A DNA stretch of 64,000 bases, taken from Clytia hemisphaerica (taxonomy: Eukaryota > Cnidaria > Hydrozoa > Leptothecata > Clytiidae). A model generated the notes under the pieces. The model was not told where the DNA came from. It saw nothing but the letters and a program-made list of their open reading frames with translations, and made no database searches. The stretch covers positions 2,216,604 to 2,280,603 of the forward strand of contig CACVBU010001154.1 of the NCBI GenBank assembly GCA_902728285.1. The letters are read 5' to 3'. The position numbers and the translations under genes were made by a program. Positions 45,102 to 57,432 of this stretch are shown piece by piece. The first letter of the stretch is position 1, and each line of letters opens with the position of its first letter.

Positions 45102-46610
45102 ATTTTCAAAGTTACGCGTGTTTTTTTTAGCTTCTATTTACCTACTTTGGGCGTGAGTGGTGTTGAGGGGACACTGTTTTAGTTGGACGGTGAGAATGGA
45201 TTTTGTCTTTAGGCGATGAATCTCAGCAATTGATTAATAGTTCTAATATTTTTTAAGAAGCTTTTGCTTTGTTGGACCTACCCCGGTGGGGTGGAGATCC
45301 TATAAATTAACCTGTGTTTGTTCGTTCGTCCGTTCGTTCGTCTGTTACCAACTTTCCTCAGGATTGAATCATAGGAATCTTTTGATTTTTGGTGCAAAGG
45401 TGCAAAATGGTGTTGGCCAAAATGTGACGGAGCCCGATTTTCGAAAAAAAAATATTTTGGCAAATTTGGGCCAAAAAACGGCTAAAAAACGGCTAAAAAA
45501 CGGCTAAAAAACGGGATTTTTTAGACTTAGTGAAAAATTGGATCATTAATTTTTTCTGATTTTTTGCATGAAAGTAGGGTACCATCATAGGTAAAAGACG
45601 GCTCAAGCTGATTTTTGCAAAAAAAATTTGTTGGCTCAAAAAAAGCATGTTCATCTATATCAATTTTTTTACGAGATAGATGTTTTTTTTTGCTCATGAG
45701 GGCTTACTTTTGAAGAATATATTAGACATGAAATTTTGGTTGCTTGGCGTGTTTTTATAGAAAAACTAGCCAATTTCGATATATTTTATAAGCACAGATA
45801 GGATCCATAATACAACACTGAATATAAACAACAATGCATCCAAAAATCGGTAAAATTTGTACCTTGACTACAGTATGCTTGATTTTGAAAACTGAAAATC
45901 TGAAGTGGCTGAATTGTAAGCAACTTAAGGTCAAAGTAGAAGAGATGAAAGACTTAAAATTATTATTTTAGGGTCAAAGTGGAAAGAAAATAAAGAAAGC
46001 TCGAGCTTAAGGACTCAACCGATTCTTATAGACTGCCAGTAACTTACCATATTCCTCTAGTCCTGTGTGATATTCATAACACAATGTTTTTTACGGAAGT
46101 ATCCAAAATAACCCGAGCGTTTACGCGTTTACCACTAGATTTATTGTTTAGATTCAAAATAATGGTCCTTATTGGGTGCTTCCGTATATAAAACAATACT
46201 TCGTGAATATCACCAATACTTCGTACATTCTATCCAATAAAGTAAGCAAAATGAAAATTCGACGAGAATAAGAAAATGTTGGAATTTTTATATTATTTTT
46301 ACAATAATATTACAAAACTCAAATATCATTATAAGGATGATATTAAAAAAGTTTTCGATTCAAAATTTTCAAAAAAAGTTCCCAAAAAAACTTTTTCAAC
46401 AAATAAAAGTTATCACCAATGTGTGAACCAACTCCAATCCTTCCTTTTACAAGGAGCAGAATATAAATATAAGTTCTCACAATTGTGATAGCATAAGCAC
46501 TTGTGAGTTTATGTGAAAGAACACTTTCGCGGGTTCTCTTCGAATCTTTCACTTTAAGTGTGGAATTTTTTTTGCTACGATTTGTAAAGCACACGTTGAA
46601 TTAATCTTAA
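45102..46610. other. Repeat-rich intergenic region
   Basis: Includes a ttcg/ttcgtc microsatellite (45317-45345) and four tandem ggctaaaaaac units (45468-45513). A 70-codon ORF at 46276-46488 is Lys/Phe/Tyr-rich, as expected for AT-rich noncoding DNA. No supported gene. Confidence 0.4.
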
Positions 46611-46866
46611 TACACGTTTTTTATAAGATCATCCAAAACTTTTGAGGCCTTCGGATGTTTTTAACTTTTTGAGTTTTAAGCCTAAAAATGTTCTTAACAT
46701 GTTATTAATTTCACCATTTAGTGAGATTTTTGTCCATTTCCCTAAGAAATCGAGTGTTTCAGAGTCTGCAAAGCCTTATAATAAAATGTTCTTAACTTGT
46801 TTTTGATTTTTTGATCATCGGAAGCCTTATGTTCTTATGTAGTTCGTTCTTACAAAAAACATGTAC
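46611..46866. mobile_element. MITE family 'TACACGTTTTTTATAAGAAC', copy
   Basis: Left tacacgttttttataagatc; right gttcttacaaaaaacatgta. The interior matches the copies at 41588 and 49754 (tttgaggccttcggatgttt). Confidence 0.85.
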
Positions 46867-47692
46867 GCTGAAAGGGTTCACAATAACGGTAGTGAAATAT
46901 TTTTCACACTTTTTGAAGTGAATGGACTCTCTGTTATCCTTTAAGGGGAAACCATCGTAAAAAAAAAACATCAAAAATTTAAACTTCCCGTACGAGTTCG
47001 AATTAGCGAGGGTTCACACTGCTTAATGTAACTTGTGTGTATAAAGAAGGAGTTCAAATTATGAATATTAGAGTATTAATATGTCGAAATAAATCTTCTC
47101 CTCAGAGGGGCCGATTTTGTTGTTCGCAATATGCTTGTCTGGTGGGGAACTTTGTTGATTAAAATCGGCCGCCTTTGTGTAGCTTGTGTTGTGTCCTTCG
47201 AAATCTAGAATAGAAATCAAAAAAATGTATTGGTCGTTTTGTATTATTATTGTACCGGGACAAAGCACAATTTGAGGCTAAAGGAGACTTAAATCTGTAA
47301 CAATGGGAGTTGAATTCTAATTTTGGGAATCTGACTAAAAATATTACAAAAGTTCGTTTCAACAGATAGATACAGGAGGTAGGCTATCTTATTCATGGAG
47401 AGTAATTAGTTTCCATATAAGGTAATACGATAATAAAGTGCACTCTCTTCCATTGGTTATAGGCTCCCTCTGTATCCGAGCCTGATAGATCTTCACTTAT
47501 TCGAATCTTTCTTTAAATACGAGCTGTTTCTTAGTTACGATCGAGAAAAACCCACATCAAAATACTTTCCTACATAAAATACTCCATTAATTTGGACCAA
47601 GTAAATTTCCCGTTCTAGTCTGAATTAATGAGTAAATTGTACGGTGCCGGAAAAAAAGCGGAACTGAATTATAAAAATGTAAATCATCATAA
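46867..47692. other. Intergenic sequence and 3' flank of the filament gene
   Basis: Nothing coding. The motif ttcgaattagcgagggttcac at 46998 is shared, inverted, with 7046-7065 (gttgaccctcgctaattcga), marking another dispersed repeat. Confidence 0.4.
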
Positions 47693-47698
47693 TTTATT
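47693..47698 (-). terminator. Poly(A) signal of the intermediate filament gene
   Basis: AATAAA on the minus strand (tttatt on +), about 75 bases past the TAA at 47771-47773. This supports 47771-48083 as the terminal exon. Confidence 0.65.
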
Positions 47699-47770
47699 TG
47701 CATTTTTATCATATCACTCAGTTTGTTTTTCGAGAACCCATTTTGATTGCCCTGAGAATAATTGAGATTT

Positions 47771-50700
47771 TTACTTTATAGAAATCTGTTGTTTATCCAG
47801 GACAAAATTACTAACCTGATGTGCTCGTCTCAAGTGCTCATGTATGTTTGTGACGTGAACTGTAGACGGTCTTTTCTTTTCTTGCGTTTGCATCGTATCT
47901 TTGTCTCTTTCAAGTAGTGCTGATGTCGTTGTTCGAACCCTAGGTTTGGCGCTAGGTGGCCGAAGAACGTCTTTCGGTGTCATTTGGTCCGTTGGTTTAA
48001 TATCTGTTATTGTCCTGTTTAGAAGTTCTTGAGCCGCTGGTAGATGTGTGTTTTGAGGTGAAGATGGTGAAATATTCATGTGACTAGAAAAATTTGAGAA
48101 TAAAGATTCTTATGAAGTATTTATTTTCAATTACTTTATGTTTTTGAAAATTTTGGTATATTTTGCGAGTCCAACGAACCCCGACACTTCTCACAATGTG
48201 TTTTGCAAGGGTTCCAATTCAATTAACCATTGTACAACTCTCTTGTCTAGGTATAATGCCCCAAGAGATAGAAACAAATTATCAAGTTTTACCTCAAGTT
48301 TTCTAGAATGACGTCATCAATTGTCATGTAATTAGGTCGTGTTTTTATTGGTGGATTGATACCATATGGTTTAACTGGTGTTGTCCATGAAATGGCCTAA
48401 AAACAAGATAAATCTATAAACTACTGCGAGACTCAAGTTTTACGAAACCACATCCGATGAACTTCTAGGAAAGAATGAAGATGTGTATTTGCGGGAGTGT
48501 TATCAGCAGTTTATTCCTTTCCATTCTTGGACCATCTCTTTTCCAAAATTTTGAAAGCAGATAGACAAATGAACGCCGTTAGACACCGTTGCGTGTAAAC
48601 CTATGAAAGTTTTCTGTCTTACCATTCCATTTGGTTTGGATAATATGGTTGTGGTGTTTATACCAGTCCTCCAAACGGGTTGCGCTCGCCATAGAAAGTC
48701 TGATGGTGGATTGTGTTTAGCCAATGAGCTCGCTGACCATACCTAAAAATAGTCCAATATTTCTTAAAATATGATTGAAATCAGTAATAGAATGTGCCCA
48801 AATCTTGTACCCGTGCACTGCAAGAGTGGGTGAAAGTTATTTTTTCATTTTCTGTATTTAAGCAAATGGTAGGAGATATTAAATTGATTAAAAAATACAA
48901 AAGTGCATAAGTACATAATTTAATTCTCTTTAGTTTAGAGTTTATGATTGAAGATTGAACTATTAAAACTCCAAAACCATTCTTTCCGGAACCTTTCCGG
49001 AAGTCAAAGATTTTTTCTCATTAGTCCACTGAAACAAACTTGTTTTTCAAATAGGTGCTTTGAAGAAAAAATAGTTTACCGTCGTGTACGAGCTAGCTTT
49101 GAGTATGGTCTTCGGTGGGAATCGAAACATGCCGACGGGGCGTCCGTTCATATTTTGCTGAATGATATAGCCACCAATGTTTTCATCCTGTGAAAGATCG
49201 AGAGAAAAAATCGGTAAATACCGCGCGAAGGTTTGAATTACTTTACACGTTTTTTTCTTTATTAGAATTCAGTTTATAAGAACAATTAAGAACATCGTAA
49301 GAACATGCTCAGCCTCAGTTTGGAAAAAAATGACAAGCAAGTACAATTTTTTCCTCTTTTCAAGCAGTTTTAACCAAACTTAGGGATGGATTTTCTAAAA
49401 TCGAGAGTCAAATATTGTCCAAATTTTACCAACTTTAAGTGCTCTTTATTTTGCATGATGTTGTCGATTTAAAGTACTCCGATAAATTAAGAACGCATTT
49501 AAGAACATTTTAGGCTGAAAATTGCTAAATAAGCACATCCAGGCTCAGCCAAATTTTAGGTGTTCTAATAAAAAAAAAAACGTGTATTACACTAAAATGG
49601 CTCTTATTCCCTCAAGCACGAATTAACCTAGTGTTGATTATCATCGAAATTTTTTAAATAATATTTAATGCAAATTATATTTCTTAGTATCGAGACCAAA
49701 GAAAAACTATTTCAATCGGACGTGTCGCTTTTTACTAAGTATTTTCTTGTCACTACACGTTTTTTTTTATAAGAACGTCAAAAATTTTCGAAGCCTTCGG
49801 ATGTTCTTAGTTTTTTGGATTTGAAGCCTAAAAATGTTCTTAAAATGTTCTTATTTTCAGCATTTTTTGAGCATTTTGATGTAATTTCTTAAGAAAATGC
49901 ATGTATTTAAGTCTCCAAAGCCTTAGAATGTTCTTAGAATGTTCTTAAATTTTTGGGCCTCGAAGCCTTATGTTCTTATATAGTTTGTTCTTATAAAAAA
50001 AAACGTGTAGTTGATGTCTCAAAACCAAAAAGATTTTCAGAATCTGTATTAACGATATGCTTGGGAACAAGCCTGATAAATATTTCGGCTCATTTTTATT
50101 TTCGTATCTATAAACTCGGGAAGGGGGCGCTACTAGGTTTGCCAGGTGACGGGTGTATCCGAGTGAGTTTGAAAATCGACCCTTTGAGAAACTGAATTTC
50201 AACTTTTTTACGATTTGAAAATTTTGTCCATTTTTTGACGTTTGGCCACCCTTAGAGACAATTCTTAAAAAAATTTTAAATTTTAGTCCAAATTTCAAGA
50301 ATATCTTTGCCTCTTTGAGGGAGTAAATTTTTTAATTTTTCGTAATTTTGGAACCCTAACAGATCAATTGCTTTTTAATTGTTTTTGTATCCTTTTGAGT
50401 GACTTTTGAGAGTGTGAAAAAGGGACTCTTATGGCTCGTACATACCCGGTACCTATTTTGCCTTTAGTAGTCCCCTCCCCCGGTATGAACTAATTTTATC
50501 AGTTGACTTTCTGCTCCTCTTCCTATCGAAGTGAGGGGTTAAAAGAAGTTCATTGTATCATTTGGATGGCTTACCTGATAATTCGAGTTGTTAAAAATGC
50601 GAATAAATTTGCCAGCAGGATCGACATGAAAGATACGAACGTGATGTGTACTGTAAATCATAAAATCCAATAATTTTATAAACAAGAGGTTAAAATCTTA

Positions 50701-53700
50701 TTTGTTTTAGATATGTCAGCCATGACTTACGACTTAGGCGGCTTTGAATATTATTATATAGAATCGATATCAGCCAATATCAAGTAAGGCTTTCAGAACA
50801 GCCTAACCCTATGCTGTATGGGCTAATAGTGCTGCGCAGGCGCCCCCTAGCTAAGTAAGACTATAGCGAGTTTGTGTAACGGTGGATCTCGAGGAAAGTC
50901 TACGCAAAACAAAGTCGATAGTTGATGTAGGGCGCTATATATTCTTTGCTCACCTAAACAGACGACTGTATTTTGGTGTTTTTAACGTTCTCGAGCAAAG
51001 TAGACAGCGATTTCGCAACTTTGCTTTATACCGTCTCCTTCGATTCGTCTCGAGTACATACTCGCTTATATAATCTCCACAGGGTAAACTCTGTGGAACC
51101 ATCCAATGCAAGAAAATAGACCCGTTTCTGTCCGATGAGGGAACAGAACCGACGAATTTTCAATCTTGAAAAGCTTTGAACTGCTTATTTTGCTCTTTTA
51201 TTGTGTTTTAAGGTGTTTAAGCTTTAAAATCCGACCTTACTAGTGAGCTACCTCCAAAGGCTCTAATTAGCATTTCCATGGTTGAAGATTTGGAGGTGTT
51301 AGAACCGGCTGAATCTAGCTATCTATAATCTAGTACTTTAAAAACATGTTTTTAGTTCTATTATGCGGGGAGGAGGGCAAAGAACATTTCTAATTTATTC
51401 TAATTTTGATACACCCCCTTCTCACAGACCCACTGGGACCCCTTTCTGTTGGAAAAATTGGCCAAAATATCGTATCCAGTGGAAAATTATACTCTAACTT
51501 TTGTCCCCACTGAAAATAATCAGATAAACAAATCCTCACTGCAGAATATTGTGCTATTTCCATCCCTACTGAATTTTCTTGCTCGAAAACAATGGGATTC
51601 AAATCATAGGAATACCAAAGAATACCAATCCCCATTGAGAATTGGCCCGTTAAAAAAATGGCTAAAAAAATTACAACGTGTCTGTGAAGGGGATGTTTTA
51701 ATTGTTGATGGGGATTTTAACTTAACAAAGAAAAGATTGATAATTAATTGTATGCTCGTAGATTTTAGATTTAAAGGTTTTGTTTTTAAATAAGAGTGAT
51801 ATCGTTTGCTTACTCGTCAATTTTAATTCACAAGCTTTTTCACATTGGATTGACACAGATGTGAAGCAAGATTGATCAAAAAGAGGAAAAGAAAAACAAT
51901 TTTATGCTTAAATCAGCATAATATAACAATAGGAAGACACTGTCCTGATATGAAATATGTGTCTGATATGAAACGGAAACACTTATGTAAAAATAAAACC
52001 TTTAAGTTGAAATCATAAGTTAAGTTGAGTTAATTTATTTTAGGATGATTTATTTCAGTATCAAAAATTGTTTAAAATTATCATAAAAAGTGCAACTTTA
52101 AAGAAATTTTCAAAATTATTCAAATTGATGCTGATATCTTTACAAACATTAATATTTTGGATTTTTATTAACTATACTATTTTACTAAATCTTTACAATT
52201 CCCAACTTCTGTGTGTGAGTTAAGGGTTAAAATCATTTAAGTTTAAATAAATTAAAATAATTAAATAAAGGATCATTGCTCCAGCCTAGCTCTTTGGTAC
52301 TAACATTTTAGTTACCAGAGCAGATCTAGATCTCCATCAACACTTTCTCTTCTTTCAGTTGCCTTTTGTGTCTATTCACTTCCAATTAGCCAGGGTTCTC
52401 TCCGAAAATTTAATCGTTTTGATAATAGTCTAAGATCTTAATTTTAGTCATTTAAATTTATCATTATATTGTTGATGATCAATTTTATGAAATTTATTTC
52501 TTGTTGTAGAAAACACGTGTTTGTGGCGTGGCAGTTGTACCGTAGTTACCACGTGGGTTCTTGAAGATTCTAAGGTAAGAAGATTATTTAGTTTGATTAA
52601 GTTTAATGGTAACTAGTTGTCTCTAACGGCTCTATTTGTAGGTGTTTTATTTAGAATGTTTAAATGTTTACATAGTATGGGATTTAAATTTAAGTTTCTT
52701 AGGGTCGTTTATGTTAAGGCTTTAAAACGTAGTTTATCAGACTTCATTAGTTTAACATTGATTTGAATTGAGTAGTTTAATTGTTTATTTAGATTGTTTA
52801 TATCTAGGTACAAGTACCTTTAGAAATGTAAGTTTTTAACAAGTTATAGTTAAAAAAACTAATTTTACCTGCTCGAGTTATCTCCGATTCCAGGGAGATA
52901 GTAAGCGCCCGGTGATCCTGGTTTGCCTGGTGAATCCGACCTTGGAAGTTCTTTGGTGTCTTCATTAATTGGAACTGATTTTGGTCTTGCTGAGAAGTTG
53001 GTTGGACTGTTGTTGATACCGCTGACTGGTTTTCGAGGACTGCCCGGCATTGATCGAACTCCGGTGTAGTGGCCTCGGCTGGAGACTAAGTCGCCTCGGG
53101 CTGTTTGAACCAATTCACTTGGTGGATTTGCCAATGCAACGCTCAATCTGTGATTTAGAAATGATATCATTTTTAGTTATAAAAATCATTCATAATTAAA
53201 GCGTACATGTTAAATTTGACTATTAGAGCTTGATGGGTTTGAAGATTGGTTTTGTTTGTCGAGAATTAGATATGCTTGATTAGAAGGTTTTTAGAGCGAG
53301 CGATTTTTTGACTGAAAAGTAATTTGCTGTATTTTTATTCTATTGCTAGGCTTCCTTAACATTGATGGTGAGAATGTCTTACCGTTTTTCTTCAGCGTCC
53401 AATAAGTTGGCGAAAGCTTCGATTTCAAGATCCAATGGGATTTGTGCATTGTACGCGACGTTGAGTTCACGGATTTTCGCGTTCAAGTGCTCTTGCATCT
53501 CACGTAATTTATGTTCAAGTTCTTTGATGGTGTTTTGTGCTTGTTGTCGCTCACATTCCAAAGTGTGGATCAATGATCTGTTTTGTTCTTCAACGGAATT
53601 GCATCGGCTGTCGAGTTTTCCAATCTTTGCGTTCATCTCTTCAATGATGGCTTTCAAGTGGATGTTCTCTTCGTTGGATTGTGCCAATGTTTTACTTTCA

Positions 53701-55613
53701 GCATCAAGTTGTCCTTTGATTTGTGACAATGATGCTTGGTAGGCGGCCTCTGATTCGTCTTGGAAGCGTCTGAATTCAGCTTGTGTTTGCATTCGCATCT
53801 TAGCGATGGTTTGTGCCAAGTTATCATCAACGATATCGTGTTCACGTAGTTTCTCATCGGCGATTGAGATGGCGCGTTCGGCTGCTGACAATTTGTTGTT
53901 CAATTCCATTAATGCCTAGAGAAAATCGAAAACATTCATGTTATCATCCTGTGTATTTAGAATTTACCAGAGAAAATAAAACTGAAACTATTAAATTACG
54001 TTGCATGAAGTTTTGACAATATGAGAAAGTAGGGATATCATAAAATCGAAATACGACTAAAAAAGGATCAAAACGGAAGTTTGTTGTCCTTGTCATATAT
54101 GCCTCATAGGTTAAGCACCAGTTTTTAAATCGTTACCTTATCGTGGAGTTGTCGTTCAAAAGTGAGTTGGTCTGAAAGTTTTTGTACGGATGCTTCCAAG
54201 TCAGCTCTGGCTTTCGATTCGGAATCGCAAAGTGTTTGAACGGCGTTGAGAGTACTTTGGAGTGCATCACGTTCCTTGGTAGTGTCCAGATGTGCGTTTT
54301 GATGTTGCGCAATCGTGATTCTGAGTTCTTGGATGAGCGAGTCTTTCTCGCTTAGCAATCGATGTGCATCTGCTAAAGCATTCTCCAACTTCTTGCGAGT
54401 GGTCAGTTCGTTATTGTATCTAGAGAAATGGATATTACGGTATTATGATACTATAGATTTGATATTATACGTTTTTGAGTAAAAGAGGAGCAGTTAGGGA
54501 ATCGAGGCGTGTTGTTACCATTTCTATGATTCTTTGGGAAGGTTAGAGATATAAAATTTAAGTTAAACACTCTTAGACCCCTGATCGCGAGGTAAGTTTT
54601 TTGACATATTATCTTGATATTCAAATATTAGGGTATAATGCATATTATGTTATGCCATTGCTATAGGATATGCCAAATACCTTGTAACTGTTGGACAGTC
54701 GGAAAAGTTCTAGATTCGTGCAATACACTAGACTTAAAAAGAGAGCCGCTGTCTAAGAAATGAGATGTCGCCTTTAAGCAATGAATAAATTATGCTCAAT
54801 ATTTTCAAATTATGACACAAAAATAATTAGTCATGTTGTTTTTTCCTTCGATTTTCTAACTTGTTTTGGGATGAGAATAACTGCTCCCTAAAAATCCCAT
54901 GGAAACTGATTAATTTTTTTCGATTTTTTCGAATATCATTAAATATTCATTATTTTAACGGAAAACTGACAGTTAATCAATTATTCAGGAATTCTGCACC
55001 AAAAAAAATTTTTGATACATTTTTCATTGATCAATTTTTAATGATTTCTCGCAGAGTTGGGACTGTGTCTAAATTTACTTGAATGGTGACGATTGTTTTG
55101 TTTTTGATACATGGCGTGTCACACTTTATTATTCGAACTTTTTACACTTTTAAAACCACGTAAAAAAAACGAGCACACACTCGATTCACTCCCACGAATG
55201 TCACTAAGAACTTCAGTATCGAGAGTGCTACGGTATCTTCAAAGAAAAATTTAACACCTTAAAAAAGGAAATAAGACAATCGAAAAAAAGAGGGTTCAAA
55301 CTTACTTGTCTTGGTATTCCGTTGCCAAAGCTCCTTTCTTGCTTGCTTCCAGTTGGTATGCGTTTCTTTCAGAAGTCATGGAGTCGAGTTGTCCTCGGCA
55401 TGTTTCCAATTCTTTTTCATAGATACTTTTAACTTCAAAAAGTTCATTTTCCAAAGCTTGAGTGTGAGCGATGAACGTGTTGTTCTCGATTTGTTTACCT
55501 TGTTCACGCATTGTTCTCACGCGTGATACATAGTTTTGGAAGCGATCGTTCAACGCAAGAAGGTAATCACGTTCTTTAGCACGTTGGCTGACAATCACTG
55601 GTGAAGCCGTCAT
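47771..55613 (-). CDS. Intermediate filament protein with lamin-length rod and lamin tail domain
   Basis: Nine exons (minus order): 55613-55306, 54419-54137, 53915-53383, 53147-52869, 50650-50575, 49187-49080, 48742-48623, 48396-48293, 48083-47771. All junctions are GT-AG and in phase, giving 707 residues. The head is 20 residues. The rod starts [18 protein letters not shown] (residue 21) and ends [18 protein letters not shown] (~375), about 352 residues. That is the lamin/protostome length, with the extra 42 residues in coil 1B, not the ~310 of vertebrate cytoplasmic filaments. The Ser/Pro-rich linker (~376-468) has SPGKPGSPG and no KKRK-type NLS. Residues ~470-590 form a lamin tail domain ([45 protein letters not shown]). 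The end, [14 protein letters not shown], has no CaaX box. It is therefore probably a cytoplasmic, lamin-derived filament; a nematocilin-like role is possible but unproven. Confidence 0.9.
49244..49586. mobile_element. MITE family 'TACACGTTTTTTATAAGAAC', copy
   Basis: Left tacacgttttttctttatta; right tctaataaaaaaaaaaacgt/gta. It lies in the filament gene intron between exons 50575-50650 and 49080-49187. Confidence 0.75.
49754..50009. mobile_element. MITE family 'TACACGTTTTTTATAAGAAC', copy
   Basis: Left ctacacgtttttttttataa/gaac; right gttcttataaaaaaaaacgt/gtag. One of the best-preserved copies, in the same intron as the preceding one. Confidence 0.88.
50114..50487. mobile_element. 'ACCCTTAGAGAGAC' family, diverged copy
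   Basis: Left gaagggggcgctactaggtt; right tagtagtcccctcccccggt. The interior gaccctttgagaaactgaat and cacccttagagacaattctt matches the family copy at 27206-27539. In the filament gene intron, ending just before exon 50575-50650. Confidence 0.7.
50651..51417. other. Part of filament gene intron 4
   Basis: Noncoding. A segment at 50760-51080 is GC-richer and may be an unrecognised repeat. Confidence 0.4.
51418..51690. mobile_element. MITE family 'CTCACAGACCC', copy 2 (partial)
   Basis: Begins ccttctcacagacccactgg and carries tgtccccactgaaaa- and ccccattgagaat-type internal repeats, as at 13994-14287. The right end was not found. Confidence 0.65.
51771..52005. mobile_element. MITE family 'TTAAAGGTTTTG', complete copy
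   Basis: ttaaaggttttgtttttaaa at the left and aaaataaaacctttaa at the right, with TTAA at both outer edges. It is the reference copy for the family here and lies in filament gene intron 4. Confidence 0.88.
52006..52868. other. Part of filament gene intron 4
   Basis: AT-rich, without recognised features, up to the donor of exon 52869-53147. Confidence 0.4.
54420..55305. other. Filament gene intron 1 (coding)
   Basis: Noncoding AT-rich intron between rod exons 55306-55613 and 54137-54419. The plus-strand ORF at 54861-55082 has no support. Confidence 0.5.
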
Positions 55614-56225
55614 TTTGAATTAGCTGTTGAATATATAAAATTTGTGAAATTTAGAATAGTCGCTTTTCTAACTCAACCAAGCGGTCTCACTATCTTCCCT
55701 TATCCGCCACTGTTTACAGCTACCATATTTGTTATAATAAATTTGTCTCAATGTCAAACATTCTGTTACTAACTATGGTTACTATGCAATCAAAATTGTT
55801 TAATTATCTTATAATTTTTCTTTTGTTCTTTGTTCTGAGATTACCCTTAAAGTAAAATGGTATATCAATTTCAATCAAATTAAATAAAAACTTTCTGATA
55901 TTTTGTTCCCTTGACATGTTACACAAAGAATTTACTCAATTTTTTTATTATGTAAAAGCAGAGTTGAAATAGTCTTAGAAAAGGTGCTCACCCTGTTCCT
56001 CTTCCTTGACCCCTTTCGAGGCTTTTAGGTAAAATGAAAGAAATATAAAAAATATATATGTTAGTACTTACTGTTTAAAATCTTCAAAAGCACAGCTTTA
56101 AAAAAGTTGGTTTCGTTTGCTTAGAAAAGAGATTGAGATCTTCTTCTTTACTTGCTTTGATGCTAATCTGATTGCTGGAGTGCAATGTATGAAATTTCTT
56201 CGTGCAAATTTTCACATTTTTATAG
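55614..56225 (-). promoter_or_regulatory. 5' UTR, leader intron and TATA box of the filament gene
   Basis: Reading the minus strand, a TATA-like tataaaaatg lies at about 56216-56224. A leader exon probably follows and ends at 56072 with the strong donor aaaca|gtaagtact. The leader intron ends at the acceptor tatattcaacag (55624-55625), leaving a ten-base UTR before the ATG at 55613. Inferred from signals only. Confidence 0.55.
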
Positions 56226-57249
56226 TTTCTTTAATTTGAATGGTCAATCGAATCTGGTTTGTTGTTAGATACCCTTGGAATAAATTAAATGCAGCCATCT
56301 GATTGGTTATCTGCAAAATTTATGCAGAAAATTAGCAACAATTTTTTTTGCAAAAAACAAATAACTTATGCAGGTTGTCATTGGGAATTGTTTGTCACTA
56401 AAATGCAAATATTTGGTGTATGAGTACACGGAGTCAAACGTTACACGAAATCCATGGTTTCTAGTTAAACTATTATAAGATAAATCTTTCGTGAAATTTT
56501 TACACGAAACAAAAGTTTTGTTTTCCTTGGTGCAAAAATAATCATGATTTTTTTTTTGAAAACCAAAAGAGCAATTGACAAGAGATCATAGGAACTAATA
56601 AAACTTTCAAAAGTAAATAATATTTTGAACAAAGAATAAGTGCTTGCAAAATTTACTTCCTAGTAAGATTGTTAAAACCCTTATTTCCCAAGACTATCTT
56701 ATTTCAAGGGCACAAACTGGATTATCAAAGGAGAGCAAATTTAATCGATTCACATTTTTCATTGTTTTTTAAAATTTAGTGATGTACTTGAAAAACCTTC
56801 TAAGCTTACTTTTAACCCTAGAATATCTAGGCTTCTGCTCATCCTCTAGTGAAAAAAGTTTCTTATAGACTCCCCTACAATTAAGCACAGAAGAGTAACC
56901 CCCCTCGCCAGCAGTACTTCTCATAGCGCTATCATAAAAAATCTCTTCGCTTGCTCTCGTGTTATAAAACGACCACAAAAACAGTCAAAATTTGTTCGTT
57001 GCGAAAAAAAAGCCCAAGTCACGCATCACGCTAATTTCTTGATCATCAGCTAAATGATAGATATGAGCCCTCCGAGTGCATTCAGAATGGGTCCTACTCT
57101 CAGAGGAATGGGAATCACGGCGCTGACAGACACTGCGACTTGATAGACGCGAGTTGCCAAGCCATGGCGTAAACCATGACAATCGAACGACACTGGGAGA
57201 GCGATGTTTACGCGTGGCCGAACATGAGTGCCACGGCACGGCTCAATGC
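56226..57249. other. Intergenic sequence
   Basis: AT-rich, then from about 57040 a GC-richer stretch that may be the 3' part of the neighbouring SINE or another repeat. No gene. Confidence 0.35.
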
Positions 57250-57432
57250 ATGTCTAATCTACCCACGCTCTTTTACAGAGTAATGGTACCCCTCACATGT
57301 TATGGGTTGACCCGGGTGAAAGTATATGCACTTGCTAAGTGAACCGTAGAAACATGTTTGGTGGGTATCTAACTCGGGCCTCCCAGGCGAGTATCTAGGA
57401 TGATAACCACTACATCACTACGCCATCAGCCA
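57250..57432 (-). mobile_element. tRNA-derived SINE, copy 1
   Basis: On the minus strand it begins gctgatggcgtagtgatgta then gtggttatcatcc (A-box region), ctcgcctgggaggcccgagt and tagatacccacc (B-box region). This resembles a tRNA-Gly/Glu/Asp body with several bases lost around the anticodon, followed by a non-tRNA part containing gggtcaaccc and ggggtaccattactctgta. The body matches the copy at 60560-60770. Confidence 0.65.

Noticed and set aside
45317-45345. TTCG/TTCGTC run as a functional site
   Set aside because: Ordinary microsatellite.
46276-46488. 70-codon plus-strand ORF rich in K, F, Y and N
   Set aside because: Composition is what AT-rich noncoding DNA gives; no signals around it.
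57154-57342. 62-codon plus-strand ORF
   Set aside because: Lies on the antisense side of a SINE.
57358-57431. Possible tRNA gene on the minus strand
   Set aside because: A and B box-like parts exist, but the anticodon arm is too short and the acceptor stem does not pair; better explained as a SINE.
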